DNA from: Aquilaria yunnanensis
Taxonomy: Eukaryota; Streptophyta; Magnoliopsida; Malvales; Thymelaeaceae
Assembly: GCA_039654915.1 (NCBI GenBank)
Contig: CM077596.1
Coordinates: 8,680,001 to 8,744,000, forward strand
Direction: 5' to 3'
Length of the DNA: 64,000 bases
Every line of letters starts with the position of its first letter. The stretch's first letter is position 1. The notes beneath the pieces are model-generated. The model worked only from the letters and a program-made list of their open reading frames with translations, had not been told where the DNA came from and searched no databases. This document shows positions 11,771-22,234 of the stretch, in pieces. A program made the translations under genes and the position numbers.

Positions 11771-12175
11771 TGATAAATGTTAAATTTGTGGTCAAACATG
11801 TTGACTTTTTGTCAATTTTGACCACAATTTTCTACCTTACCACTTAATATTTTTGGCCGATTCTTACTTTGATCCTTCATTTTGTAGGTTGGAGAAGCGG
11901 ACCATAGCATTGGAATGGCACCGGGACGAGCGGAACGAAAAACGGGAACGCAAAAGTCAAAGGAAATTATAACTGTGAGGCCTAAGCCCCAGGAGCGAGG
12001 CCTAGGCACCACAGTACAAAAGTTCTCTGCCTAAAAAACGCACCCTAGAGGCCTAGGCGCCAGAGCACCATCGAGCCTGGAAGCCTAGGCGTCCAGGCAT
12101 CCCTTCCTGAGGCCTAGGCGCCAGTCACCCGGAAAAGTGGTCCCCTACCTCAAATTTGAACTCAAGCTTGCTATT
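11771..12175 (+). repeat. Athila 3' LTR, left part
   Basis: Matches 2233-2693 of the 5' LTR with small changes and about 60 bp less minisatellite. It is broken after CTTGCTATT by the chromovirus. Confidence 0.88.
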
Positions 12176-14573
12176 TGTTATGGCCCTTCTAGTGGGAGGT
12201 GCAATTGAGGAAGGTAAAGTGTTTTAAATTAAGGTTCTAAGCTCAATTCAAGTTTACATAGCAAGAATAGAGAAGTTTAGCAAAGTTCACTAAGTTCCGA
12301 GAAGAATAAAGCACTAAATGAAGTTCAGGGGCAAAATGGTAATTTTGCATCCTAAATAGCCGGGACGAGTCCCGAGTGTTTTAAAATGAATTTTTAGAAC
12401 TTAACTTTCAACCTTAACTCAAACTAGAAAAATAGACAAGAATTTAATCAAGAATTACTAAGTTACAAAGATGGGGGACTTATTTGTATTAAGCTTAATA
12501 CTTTGATGGTTTTTGGGTTAACTGAGGGTTTAAGAAGGGTAAAGAAGTCTATGGCTGCCATAAACCCGTTTCCAGCCTTCTCACCCTCATTTTGCTCTCA
12601 AATTGAACTTGTAATCAAGAGTTTTTGGTGCCAAAAGAAGCAATTCAAAGTATATAAGCTTGGAGAAGTGATTTTCAAGCACGGAATCATGTTTTTGAAG
12701 CTTGGAGAGACGTTTTCTCACATCCCCTATTTTTGAACGAGGTAAGAGTTGTGTTCTTGATTGAATTCATGCTATTTGGTTGAATTGGAGCTTGGTTTTT
12801 GGTTAGAGAGCATAATTTTGATGTTTGGTGCTTTGTTTTTGGATTGGAACTTGTGTAGAGCTTTGGGAGCTTGGTTGATTGAAAAGGAGGGTGATTCTTT
12901 CTTGTAACTTGGAGTTGAGGTAAGGGAGTTATGTTTTTAAGTTCATGGAATGCCATTAGCTTGGATTTGCTTGAGAAATTTGAGTGGTTTTAGCTAAGGC
13001 ATTAAGGAAACATTTTGGTTGAATTATGGTGGACTAGAGGAATTGGGAGGATTGGATTGATGTTACAAGACATCATAGCTTAGCTTTTGATAGTTGGTTA
13101 TGTTCTACGCAACATGTACTATGTGTGTATGAAATTTGGAGGCATTCCATGCATGTTTGGTATGTGTAGGAATTGCCCAAAGTTCATAGCAGCAAAATGC
13201 GCCAATTTTGCAATTCTGCAGATTGGCGACACGTCGCCAATTTCAGGTCGAAACCAGCGACGCGTCGCCAATCCAGAAAAACTGTCTCAGAATGTCGACA
13301 ACTGTGGCGACGCGTTGCCGAGACAGCTTTTGACACCCGGTTTTGTTTTCAGCATAACTTTTCGTTCGGGTGTCCGATTGAGGTGATTCAAGATTCCACA
13401 CGAAGCTAAGAGGGAGTACTATCACCTCAATGTTTTAAAAACACTTAAAATGTCCCAGTTTTAGATTTATATTAAGTCAAAGTGAAGGCAAGTTTTTTTT
13501 TAAGGAAACTATGTTGCATTTGAACATAATTAGCTACCACTAGCTCAGGTGAGAGGTTTAGAACCCTTGTCGGCCTAGTCGTGCCGTAGCCACGAGGTCA
13601 CAAGGCGAAACCTTGTTCATCTAGTCTACATCAATGAGGCCCTGCGGCCTAGTCTACAAAGTCCCACCATAATTCCCCTGCATAACAACTATGGGAAGGC
13701 TACATGATCGTTTGTAGTAAGCTTCGGCTTGTTAGGCAGTAAGCTTCGGCTTACTAGGAGTGGGTTTAAACTCGTTAGGCGCGGAGTAATACTCTGTGAA
13801 GAGGACTACTTGAGGAGAGGTGTTTGGCCTAGTTATATATGCATATATAATAGCACCCTCGTGCTGTGTGAGCTCGCAGTAAGAGTCCTTGGGTTTTCTT
13901 GCAGGTACATTGAAGATCCCTTACTGAGAATTATCGAATTCTCACTCCCTGGTTTAGTTATGCAGAGCCTGAAGTTGCTGGACCGGGTAATCGTTGAGGA
14001 TTATCTCGGTAGTACTCTTTTGTGTGTACAGGTATGGCAGTTGAGAATCCTTGTGATTCTAGTCTACATAAGTACTTAGTTGGCTTGTTGGTCAGGTGAC
14101 AGTACTAACTAGTCTCTTCCTTTGGCTGCAGAGCCTAGTAGCACTTGGCAAAGGACTTTTGGGACTCGCCACTGGGATGTGTTTCCAAAGTGGGAGTTAG
14201 GTTAAGAGATCTTAGTAGAGTCTTGTATTTATACAGTACTTTGGTTTGCCTCCATAGTCTATGTTATGAGGAGTCCTTGACTCTAGGATTGCTCTTGGGT
14301 GACGGCATTAGTCTACTTTATGTATGAATGTTCTCACGAGTTGTTATGTGTAGTAAACTCACACAAATGTTGATTTTTGTATGCTTTGGCTATTTGTATT
14401 TATTTTGTGTAGGAAAATACTCAGCTGAGTTAATGTTTTAATGTTTTATGGTTTAATAAACCAAGTCAAAGCATAAGAGCATGCATATTGCATATTCTAG
14501 GTTAATCAACTAGTATCACGGGATTTAATCCGCACACATACACAACTAGCCAATTGCAATCCACCGTGAGATC
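12176..14573 (+). repeat. Chromovirus 5' LTR, left part
   Basis: Matches the 3' LTR from 26858 to about 29253 with very few changes (two in the first 110 bases). The remaining LTR end lies at 22053-22096 after element C. Short ORFs such as 13729-14079 lie in LTR sequence, occur again in the 3' LTR and have no domain; they are not called as genes. Confidence 0.88.
13224..13322. repeat. Cluster of GC-rich palindromes in the chromovirus LTR
   Basis: Within 100 bases there are ATTGGCGACACGTCGCCAAT (9-base arms, 2-base loop), GCGACGCGTCGC (a perfect palindrome) and a third, imperfect GGCGACGCGTTGCC. The same cluster is in the 3' LTR at about 27905-28003, where the middle copy is altered to GTGACGCGTCAC, still a palindrome because both arms changed. 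Confidence 0.8.
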
Positions 14574-15545
14574 TGATAGCCGAAGTGCTATCACACTGGT
14601 CAACCACCGACCACGGAAAAGGATCCCGGAGTGAAGGAAGTCATATACTTGAGGCACTCGACCTCGGTAGCTCACCAATTCCAACTTCGGAAGCCAGCGT
14701 CGCACCTCCTTCAGAACGCCGGCCAAACCACCCTCTGGGAAAAGGACCGAACACCCCCTGCAGGAAAAAGTCCCCCGAAGACGAATAGACCAAAGTTCTA
14801 GCCGGACCCCCCGAAGTGAGACATCAACCAAAGGGACCTCGGTTGTATGGCAAGAGCCAAGTCTCTGACACTCCGCTTACACAAGTCATCAACACGCCAC
14901 CTCCAGGCACACTTTGGCACGATGTCACTATCCAACGTCCTGTCACACAGGGCTACACCTAATCCGGCTCGCAACCCGAAGAGCCTGTAGAGGACTAGGG
15001 GCCTCCACACTTAGAAGTACGAACACCATCTAAACAATACACGTGTCGTCATCAGAAGGGGTCATCCTTTTCCTTTTATACAAGGGAAGTCATCACAGGG
15101 AAGGGGGGAGGTTCCTCTAGAGGGGGTTCTCTGCCCGGAGGACCAAAAGGACAAGAGGACGCTCTCTTTTCTCCGCCTGAGTGCTCTCCCTTCAGCCCTC
15201 AGAAAGGCACGCCAAGCAAGAGTCCCTTGTGCTTATTATTGAGTATCTCTCATTCTCACAGCACTGACTTGGGCGTCGGAGGTTCCCCCACGGAAATCCA
15301 CCCCAGGGGCCTCCTAACCCCTGTTTTCTGAGTGTTTCAGCAAAGTCTCCCTGAAGGATCTCCGGCTCGGGTTCTCTCCCGTGCCGGGAGCCTTTCCCGT
15401 CTTCACCAGCCACGGTATCAGAAGCTACCAGCCTTCACTTCAGGTAACCCTCTCAGGGTACCTACGTGTCCATCCAGGAGTCCCTACTGCCCACACCATT
15501 GCACAACAGTAAAGATGCGGGCTCCGCCTAACTAGACCCGCATCA
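14574..15545 (+). repeat. Tat element C 5' LTR (972 bp)
   Basis: Starts with an inverted repeat TGATAGC-n6-GCTATCA. Ends with a second hairpin GATGCGGG...CCCGCATC followed by A. The TATA region reads TTTATACAA here (about 15075), while the 3' LTR copy has TATATAA. Confidence 0.83.
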
Positions 15546-15548
15546 TTC

Positions 15549-15566
15549 TGGTGCCGTCTGTGGGAA
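15549..15566 (+). other. Tat element C primer-binding site
   Basis: TGGTGCCGTCTGTGGGAA lies 3 bases after the LTR end. The same word follows the LTR of element B at 33561. Tat elements commonly use a tRNA-Arg type primer; the exact tRNA was not checked. Confidence 0.75.
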
Positions 15567-17367
15567 CCCAGCTCCAGGTCGCCGTCGTTGAAACTCAGCA
15601 TTCTAAGGACAAGGGACTTTCGAGGTCTCCGTCTGTGCCAGAAATTCAACCGGCAGCCGAACAAGCGGCGGCAGGGAATTCCTCGCCTGAGGACGAACGT
15701 CGTTTGACTATCACTATAGGCTTCCTGCATGAATTCCCACGTCCTGGCGTGGTCGGAATGACGCAATAGTCAAACCAAAGAAGGCCACAGCAAAAATTCG
15801 GGCCGAAGGCCCTCCTCATCAGTACTTCGTGAGGTGGAGAATCCTATCCCAATTCACAGGAATTGGGAAAATGAAGATCAACGGGATTAGTCCTCGGTGG
15901 GAACCATGCTACCTGGAGTATGACCTATGGGAAAAGCAGGGTCATGACGACCCAGACTTCCCCGCCGAAAGAGTTCTGCACCCGAGGAAAAAATCGCCAT
16001 CTCCTCGGCAACGAAGTCAAAACCCATTGCCCCGAGAGGTCATTTACAACTTGACTTACGGGCAGAAGGCGCCGACTCTACTTCCCAGGACACGACCGTT
16101 GTCCGAAGTGACCCGCCTCCGCGCAACGCCGCGAAAAAAGAGTAGAGCATTCGGAAAAGACTATCGAAATGGTGCATCGAACTCGGAGAGTACTGCATCA
16201 CGTATAAGCCTAGAAAGGCAATGAACGCCCAGGTACTGGCAGATTGCATTGCCGAATTCCCAGAAGAAGGGAAGGCTGAAACCAACAGAGGAGACAGAGC
16301 GAAGGTAGATCCAGAGTGGAAACTCTCTGTCAGTGGAACCCCAAGCGTAGAGCATCAGGCGCTGCGATACCCCCCTCGGGGGCCCGAAGGCAGGGAGGCC
16401 ACCAAAACGATCAAGTTTGCTTACCAAAAACTGTTGGGCCATCCAAGCATGGCAACGCTAGGTGCAATAACCTCGCACAAAAGGCGGAAAGATCCTATAA
16501 AGAGGAATCTCACAACCAAAAAGTCCCGAAAATCCTCATGAAGAGGCAGGAAGTGCGAAGACATTTCGGACGATATTAAGGAAAAGCTATACAGGCAAAG
16601 GTACGCAATTCCGTTATTAAGATATATCGGTAAAATGAGTGCAGGACAATTCATCCAAGAGGAGTGAAAATGGCCAGAGACACGCCAGCACCCGAGGACT
16701 GCCTTTGTAGCGGATAACCTCGGAAAGATTGCACCGAGCCACTCCAAACAACACCCGAAGATGTGAAGTTCTGCGTAATAGCAGAGGACTACTTCACTAA
16801 GTGGGGGAAAGGCAGAACTCCTAGTGACCATGCCGGCAAAAGAGGATTTCAAGAATCCAATCCGTCACCAACCTCGGAATAAAAAGGACACTTCAGCCCA
16901 CTAGCTCAACCATCGAGCAACAGAGGTAGCCAAAAGAGGGACTATAAGAGAGGCAAAGGGAAAGTGGCTAGGAGAACTTCCAACGCGGAGACATTTTTCT
17001 CACTTATCTCCAGTGTAGAAGCCACTATCCATTTGAACGAGTTCGGCCATCACACAGATGTTTGACGAAAGTTGAGAACTAACCTCGACTTAGTTGGCAA
17101 AAGGCTGAGCTCGAAATCACGCTGCTTCGGCAAAAGGGGCCCATAAGTGCAAAACTGCATAATAGGCCAAAAAGGAAAGGAACAAGGAAAAAGAGACCTC
17201 GCCCCTGAAAGGCCGAATTGGAACCCCGAAAGCCGTCCTGTGGGGTACTTCGGCCAAACGAGAAAGGACCTTATCTGGTCTTAGGGAGTATACAAGCTCG
17301 GCAACACCAAAAAAGGAAAACTGAAAAGAACAAGGCATTCAGGTGTCTTAAAGAAATTCTACGCTTA
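15551..17367 (+). pseudogene. Element C gag-pol remnant (gag N-terminus, RNase H and integrase fragments)
   Basis: 15551-15769 encodes PSVGTQLQVAVVETQHSKDKG and more, matching the gag N-terminus of element B. After a stop at 15767 come Pro/Arg-rich fragments. Near 16157 the sequence jumps to the RNase H entry motif (LSKWCIELGE, matching B at about 35200). An integrase core fragment (DVKFCV...DYF) is found near 16765, and a pol C-terminus ends at about 17367. The frame changes often and gag capsid, protease and RT are absent. This is a dead, internally deleted remnant. Confidence 0.7.
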
Positions 17368-17788
17368 GAATTTTTAGACAAGAAATGGTGAGAGCCATAA
17401 ATTCGTCTAAGTACAGAAATTTTTCCTGTATGAGAATGTTTGCCGAACAGAGCTGAAGCATGGAACTCCCGAAAGTCTCCGGTTCATTCCGAAGTTGGTT
17501 ATGTGCCCCAAAAGAAGGCAAGTCTATCGAACACGGCCGACAAGGGATAGGCTAAACTTTGCCTAAAGGGACTTCGCGAACGGCGAAAGACCTCCCGAAG
17601 AATGGTCGACGAAACGAGCAAAGAAAGTACTGAAATCCCTAGACCGAAAATGATCGGGACATGTGGGAAACAAAAATTGCTCAAAAAGACTTAGCCAAAG
17701 TAATTCATTCAAAAAGGTCTTGGTATAAGGAGAAGATTACAAAAAGGAAAATACAAAGAAGAAGAAGGAGGCAAAGGTCCTAGAATAT
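17368..17788. other. Spacer between element C pol remnant and antisense ORF
   Basis: No coding signal. Same position as the spacers in elements A and B. Confidence 0.55.
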
Positions 17789-20297
17789 CTAAGGGACCTC
17801 GGCGTTATGGGAAGCTTCGGCTCCTGAGCTCTTCGCCACAGCCTTCGGTGTAGGAGGAAGCGGCGGCAAGTTGAGGAACTCGACTCTTGACCACATCCAC
17901 CGAGGCCCCCCGGGAATATCCAGGGCAGCTAGAAAGGAAGGATCGAGGTCCGGATACTTCTTCAGAAATTGATAACGAGCAAGGCAGAAACCGTCCTGAA
18001 AAGCAACCTTGGACGTCTGAACGGCTTTATCTCTTTCAACGTCCAACTCGTCTGCCTCATGATGAAGATCCGAAACCTCCTGCTGAAGGTCGGAAATCTC
18101 TTTCTCCAGCTCCTCGGTTTTCTTCTTCTTCTTCGAACTCTCCTTCAGCAAGCCGACCTTGGCCTGGAGTTCAGCATTTTTAGCCATTGCCTTCGCCAGG
18201 AAGGCAGACTCCCATTCCTTTTCCTTTTGAAGGGTTTCGTTGGCCAAAGTCAGGCTGATTAGTTTGTTGCTAAGGTCGGACATCTTCTTGGAAAAATCCT
18301 TCAAGAGCCCCTCTTGGCCCTTCAAGAACTCCTTCCGAAGACCGGCAATCTTCTCCTTGCATATTTGGTTCAACTCGGTGTTCGTCAGCACCGAGTTAGC
18401 ACAGAAAACTTTGGCCTTCTCCAGTTTGTCTTCAGCCCAAGCTCGGGCCGAAGACTGCTTTGCTGCCGAAGCTTGGAGGTATCCGCTATACCCCAAAACC
18501 TGCAAAAAAAGATAGAGAAGGTACTTAGCAAAATTTGCACAAGGAAAGCCAAAAAACACTTGGGAAAAAAGTGGGAAGGTAAAATGAAGAGCCTGAAGAG
18601 TTACCTGAGCAGCATGCTGGGAAACTTTTGCAGCAAGGGCATCCTTGGAGGCACACTCCTCGGCGACCGCCTTGAAGGATGCTTGAGTAAGCACGCCCCT
18701 CGCCATTTGGGGAGCTATTTCCCGACAGTCTTCGGAGAATAGATTCATGTCCTTTGTAAAAGACCAAAACGGCTCCCTCGGGACTTTGTCCTTCGGGACA
18801 TGAGAATCCCAAAGATCCCTCCTTCGGGCGTGCTCAATCTTCCAAGCAAGGGGCGCCGGATCCTCTACAAAAGAAACACACATCTTATCAGGTAAAATTT
18901 CCTTGGTTATAGAAGATATATAAGTTGATTGCAGGAAAAAGGAGACAAACCTGGCGCGACCACGGCACAGTCGTCATCAGAGTCACCGACCTCCTCCACG
19001 TCGGCAAGAATATGTTTGCCCTTGGCCCTTTGGCACTTTTCTAAATCTTCAGCAGGAAGATCCGCCGAAGAGCCCTCAAGATTTGCCGACGTGGCGGGAC
19101 TCAAAGGATCTGGAAGGGCAATCACCCCGGCAGGAACTTCGGCGGCAGTTTCAGGCTCCGCGATAGTTGCAACCTTGGTGGAAGTTGCAATGACATCGCC
19201 AGCCTTAGTGGAAGTAGCAATAACATCGCCGACTTCTGAAACGTCCTCCGAAGGGGGAAGAGGGGTGTCCTTCTTGGCCTTCTTGGCCGAAGATGATCCG
19301 CTCCCAGACGCTTTGCGCCTCTTCTTTTGTTCTCCTTTCTCGGCCTGGCCAAGGAAGAGAGACTGGTAGTAGGCGGCAGACTCGTCGCCCATCTTTGAAA
19401 AAGAAGGAAGAAATCAGTGTAAGTCCACGGGCACTTATGTTGAAATTTTTTTGAAAAAAACTTACTTTCAAAAAAGGCTTCGAAAGAGAGCTCGCTCCGA
19501 AGGAGCTTCACCAGCCAAGAGTCCTTTCCCTCGGTAGCAGGAGCTGGCATGCCGAGATATGTCTTGTGCTCTGTAACCACCCCCAACTCCCGAAGGACAT
19601 CCTCGGTCATGAGTTTCCACATGATCGGGAAAGGGTAGAGAGAGCGTGAAAGGACCTCGGCATCCCAGTCGGTGATAGCACAGATTCGTCTGTCAAAGTC
19701 CCCAAACCTCGCCGCCAACTCGGGAGTTAGCAGTTTACTGGGATCCATGACATCTGCCTCCAGCTTTCCCCGCGCCCACTTAGTCGGGACGTGCGACCAG
19801 GCCTCCGCCACCTTCAGGAAGAAGAACTTCATTTGCCACCCTCGCCAGCTATCTTTGGTAGCGAAGGTGAACATAAATTTCTTGCTCCCAGATCCCCGAG
19901 GCAGCATGAAATAAAAGCCACCCTTCGGAACCAGATAGAGCTTATAGTACTGCATGAACAGGATGAAATGGGGTTCTACCCCGAAAATCCCGCACATGCA
20001 GAGTAAGGCATTGAAATAGCAAAAGGAGTTGGGAGGAAGCTGATTCACGGCTATGCCATGAAACTGGCAAAAGTCGCAAATCATCTTCGTAGGAGGAAAC
20101 CGAAGTCCGGCCTTCAGTTGGGCTCAGAAAATGGTAACCTCGTCACCTCGATTCATAAAGCTAAACTGGCCAAGGTGAGGTAACCTTGTGATGGCATAAG
20201 AAGGAAAGAAAAATTTGGTCTTCCATTTCTCTAATTTTTCAGGAGTAGTGCAGCAAGGGTGAGACAAAAGAGGTTGCCAACTCTCGGGAATAGGCAT
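17789..20297 (-). pseudogene. Element C antisense ORF, four exons, one premature stop
   Basis: Minus-strand exons: exon 1, 19466-20297; exon 2, 18951-19392; exon 3, 18605-18864; exon 4, 17789-18499. The introns have GT-AG ends (donors GTAAGT, GTTTGT, GTAACT; acceptors AAAG, GTAG, GCAG). Exon 1 holds the putative gypsy-type transposon domain (I recognise the PF04195 style: FCQFHGIAVNQLPPNSFCYF, MQYYKLYLVPKGGFYF). Exon 2 is a Lys-rich, nuclear-signal-like linker. Exon 4 is a long coiled coil ending in FQDGFCLARYQFLKKYPDLD and GPRWMWSRVE. TGA at about 20121-20123 interrupts exon 1, where element B has Arg (CGA to TGA). The short N-terminus of the B copy (MSSPTP...) is lost, so the Met at 20297 is the best start. 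The role is unknown; the protein is not a transposase in any proven sense. Confidence 0.8.
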
Positions 20298-20562
20298 GGT
20301 TGACCGAAAAATGACTTCGGAAGAAGGGAAAAAATGATTTCGGAAAGACGACTTCGGAAAGCAAAAAGAAAAACAAAACACCAAAGGAACTCTAGAAGTC
20401 AGAACCCACCGAAAGTCTTGCCAAAGTCGGGGTTTGAGGACGCCGTTGTGAAAGGTTGCCGAAAATCGCTCCGCCACTAGGACCGCCGCGCAAGAAGGAG
20501 AAAAAGCAAGAACGAAGCAAGAGCAAAAGAAACACAAATCAAGAGTATGACAGGAGGAAGGC

Positions 20563-20685
20563 TTATATAGATCGAGGAAGGGCAGCCAAAAAGGCGTCAT
20601 AAATGTTGCGCGAAGGTGAAGCGTCGCCATGATTATCCCTCGCGCATGAAAAGGCGTGCCCATCCCAGCTGATGCCTGCCACGTG
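20563..20685 (-). promoter_or_regulatory. Antisense promoter of the element C aORF (TATA box and CACGTG)
   Basis: On the minus strand TATATAA (20563-20569) lies 266 bases upstream of the start at 20297, and CACGTG (20680-20685) lies about 110 bases further upstream. Elements A and B have the same pair at matching spacing. Transcript starts are not known. Confidence 0.6.
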
Positions 20686-21084
20686 TCACCCGTCACGAGA
20701 AACTAGGACACACTTTCTGGCATCCAGAAAACTCGGGCACATGGCTCGAGACTGACACGCCTAGTTTCAAGATGCGACGATTCACTAGCCTATGGTGGGA
20801 AAAGTGAACAAGTTGGGAATCTCGAGACCATCAAAGGGCAGACAGATGACACCTATCCAAATAAGGTTCATCACTTAGGTGGCGAAGTGCCTCCTCAGCC
20901 GATGTCACACTCTGGGTGTAAATCAGGTCCAGGGTTCAAGGCTCCGTGCCGCCCTGTTCAACCAAAAACAGACATATTGCAACGCGGGCCTCTAGGAGTC
21001 CACAAGGTTGTTCTGTCAAAAACTGCCAGTTGAGCGATAGACAGACGCCGAAAAAGCTACTTGCCGAAGTCTTCACTTCGGCTT

Positions 21085-21099
21085 TCCAAGGGGGGCATG
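21085..21099 (+). other. Element C polypurine tract
   Basis: CCAAGGGGGGCATG just before TGATAGCC. The same layout precedes the 3' LTRs of A (31912) and B (40541). Confidence 0.7.
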
Positions 21100-22052
21100 T
21101 GATAGCCGAAGTGCTATCACACTGGTCAACCACCGACCACAGAAAAGGATCCCGGAGTGAAGGAAGTCATACGCTTGAGGCACTCAACCTCGGCAACTCG
21201 CCAATTCCAACTTCGGAAGCCAGCGTCGCACCTCCTTCGGAATGCCGGCCAAACCACCCTCGGGGAAAAGGACCGACCACCCCCTGCGGGAAAAAGTCCC
21301 CCGAAGACGAATAGACCGAAGTTCTAACCGGACCCCCCCAAGTGAGACATAAACCAAAGGGACCTCGGTTGTACGGCAAGAGCCATTAAGGAGTCTCTGA
21401 CACTCCGCTTACACAAGTCATCAACACGCCACCTCCAGGCACGCTTTGGCACGATGTCACTATCCAACGTCCTGTCACACAGGGCTACACCTACTCCGGC
21501 TCGCAACCCGAAGAGCTTGTAGATGACTAGGGGCCTCCACACTTAGAAGTACGAACACCATCTAAACCATACACGTGCCGAACACGTGTCATCATCTGAA
21601 GGGGTCATCCTCTTCCTTTTATATAAGGGAAGTCATCACAGGGAAGGGGGGGAGGTTCCTCCAGAGGGGGTTCTCTGCTCAGAGGACCAAAAGGACAAGA
21701 GGACGCTCTCCTCTCTACGCCTGAATGCTCTCCCTTCAGCCCTTAGAAAGACACGCCAGGCAAGAGTCCCTTGTGCTTATTATTGACTATCTCTCATTCT
21801 CACAGCACTGACTTGGGCGTCGGAGGTTCCCCCCCAGAAATCCATCCCGGGGGCCTCCTAACCCCTATTTTCTGAGTGTTTCAGCAAGGTCTCCCTGAAG
21901 GATCTCCGCCCTAGGTTCTCTCCCGTGCCGGGAGCCTTTCCCGTCTTCACCAGCCACGGTATCAGAAGCTGCCGGCCTTCACTTCAGGTAACCCTTTCAG
22001 GGTACCTCCGTGTCCATCCAGGAGTCCCTGCTGCCCACACCGTTGCACAACA
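21100..22052 (+). repeat. Tat element C 3' LTR (953 bp, 3' end missing)
   Basis: Matches 14574-15509 and then stops at CACAACA. The 36-base hairpin end of the 5' LTR is missing. It holds two CACGTG words (21572, 21593) and TATATAA at 21620-21626, a likely LTR promoter. Confidence 0.82.
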
Positions 22053-22096
22053 GTTCTCACAGGGCTTCCTGGGCAGGGGCACGGGCGGTCGTGTCA
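22053..22096 (+). repeat. Chromovirus 5' LTR, right end
   Basis: TTCTCACAGGGCTTCCTGGG... to GGTCGTGTCA matches the last 45 bases of the 3' LTR (29256-29300). Confidence 0.85.
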
Positions 22097-22101
22097 GTTT
22101 T

Positions 22102-22115
22102 TGGTATCAGAGCTT
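22102..22115 (+). other. Chromovirus primer-binding site
   Basis: TGGTATCAGAGCTT, complementary to the 3' end of initiator tRNA-Met, 5 bases after the LTR end. Confidence 0.88.
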
Positions 22116-22234
22116 AGGACTTATTTCATAGATATTGGAGGCTAAGACTGAGATCTAGTTGGAAAGTCCAAGTGTTAGGAATTAGTACTGAGCAACATCT
22201 GGGGAATGTTGTTTGGCTGTGGTTGCAGGTTGCT

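Larger units (their letters stand above)
14574..22052 (+). mobile_element. Tat-lineage retrotransposon C, in the chromovirus 5' LTR
   Basis: The 5' LTR is 14574-15545, the primer site is at 15549, followed by a decayed gag/RNase H/integrase remnant to 17367, a minus-strand spliced ORF at 17789-20297, a polypurine tract before 21100, and a 3' LTR at 21100-22052. The 3' LTR lacks the last 36 or so bases, including the terminal hairpin. No target duplication is visible between GAGATC and GTTCTCAC. The uninterrupted chromovirus 3' LTR (29241-29275) shows the empty site. Protease and RT are missing. Confidence 0.85.

Noticed and set aside
13087..14327. Several open frames (99, 78, 116 and 60 aa) that occur twice in the window
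   Set aside because: They lie in the chromovirus LTR and repeat at 27855-29009 only because the LTR does; no domain and no frame-specific conservation.
17789..20297. Antisense spliced gene as a host gene captured once
   Set aside because: The same gene lies at the same place in three Tat elements, so it is part of the element family.
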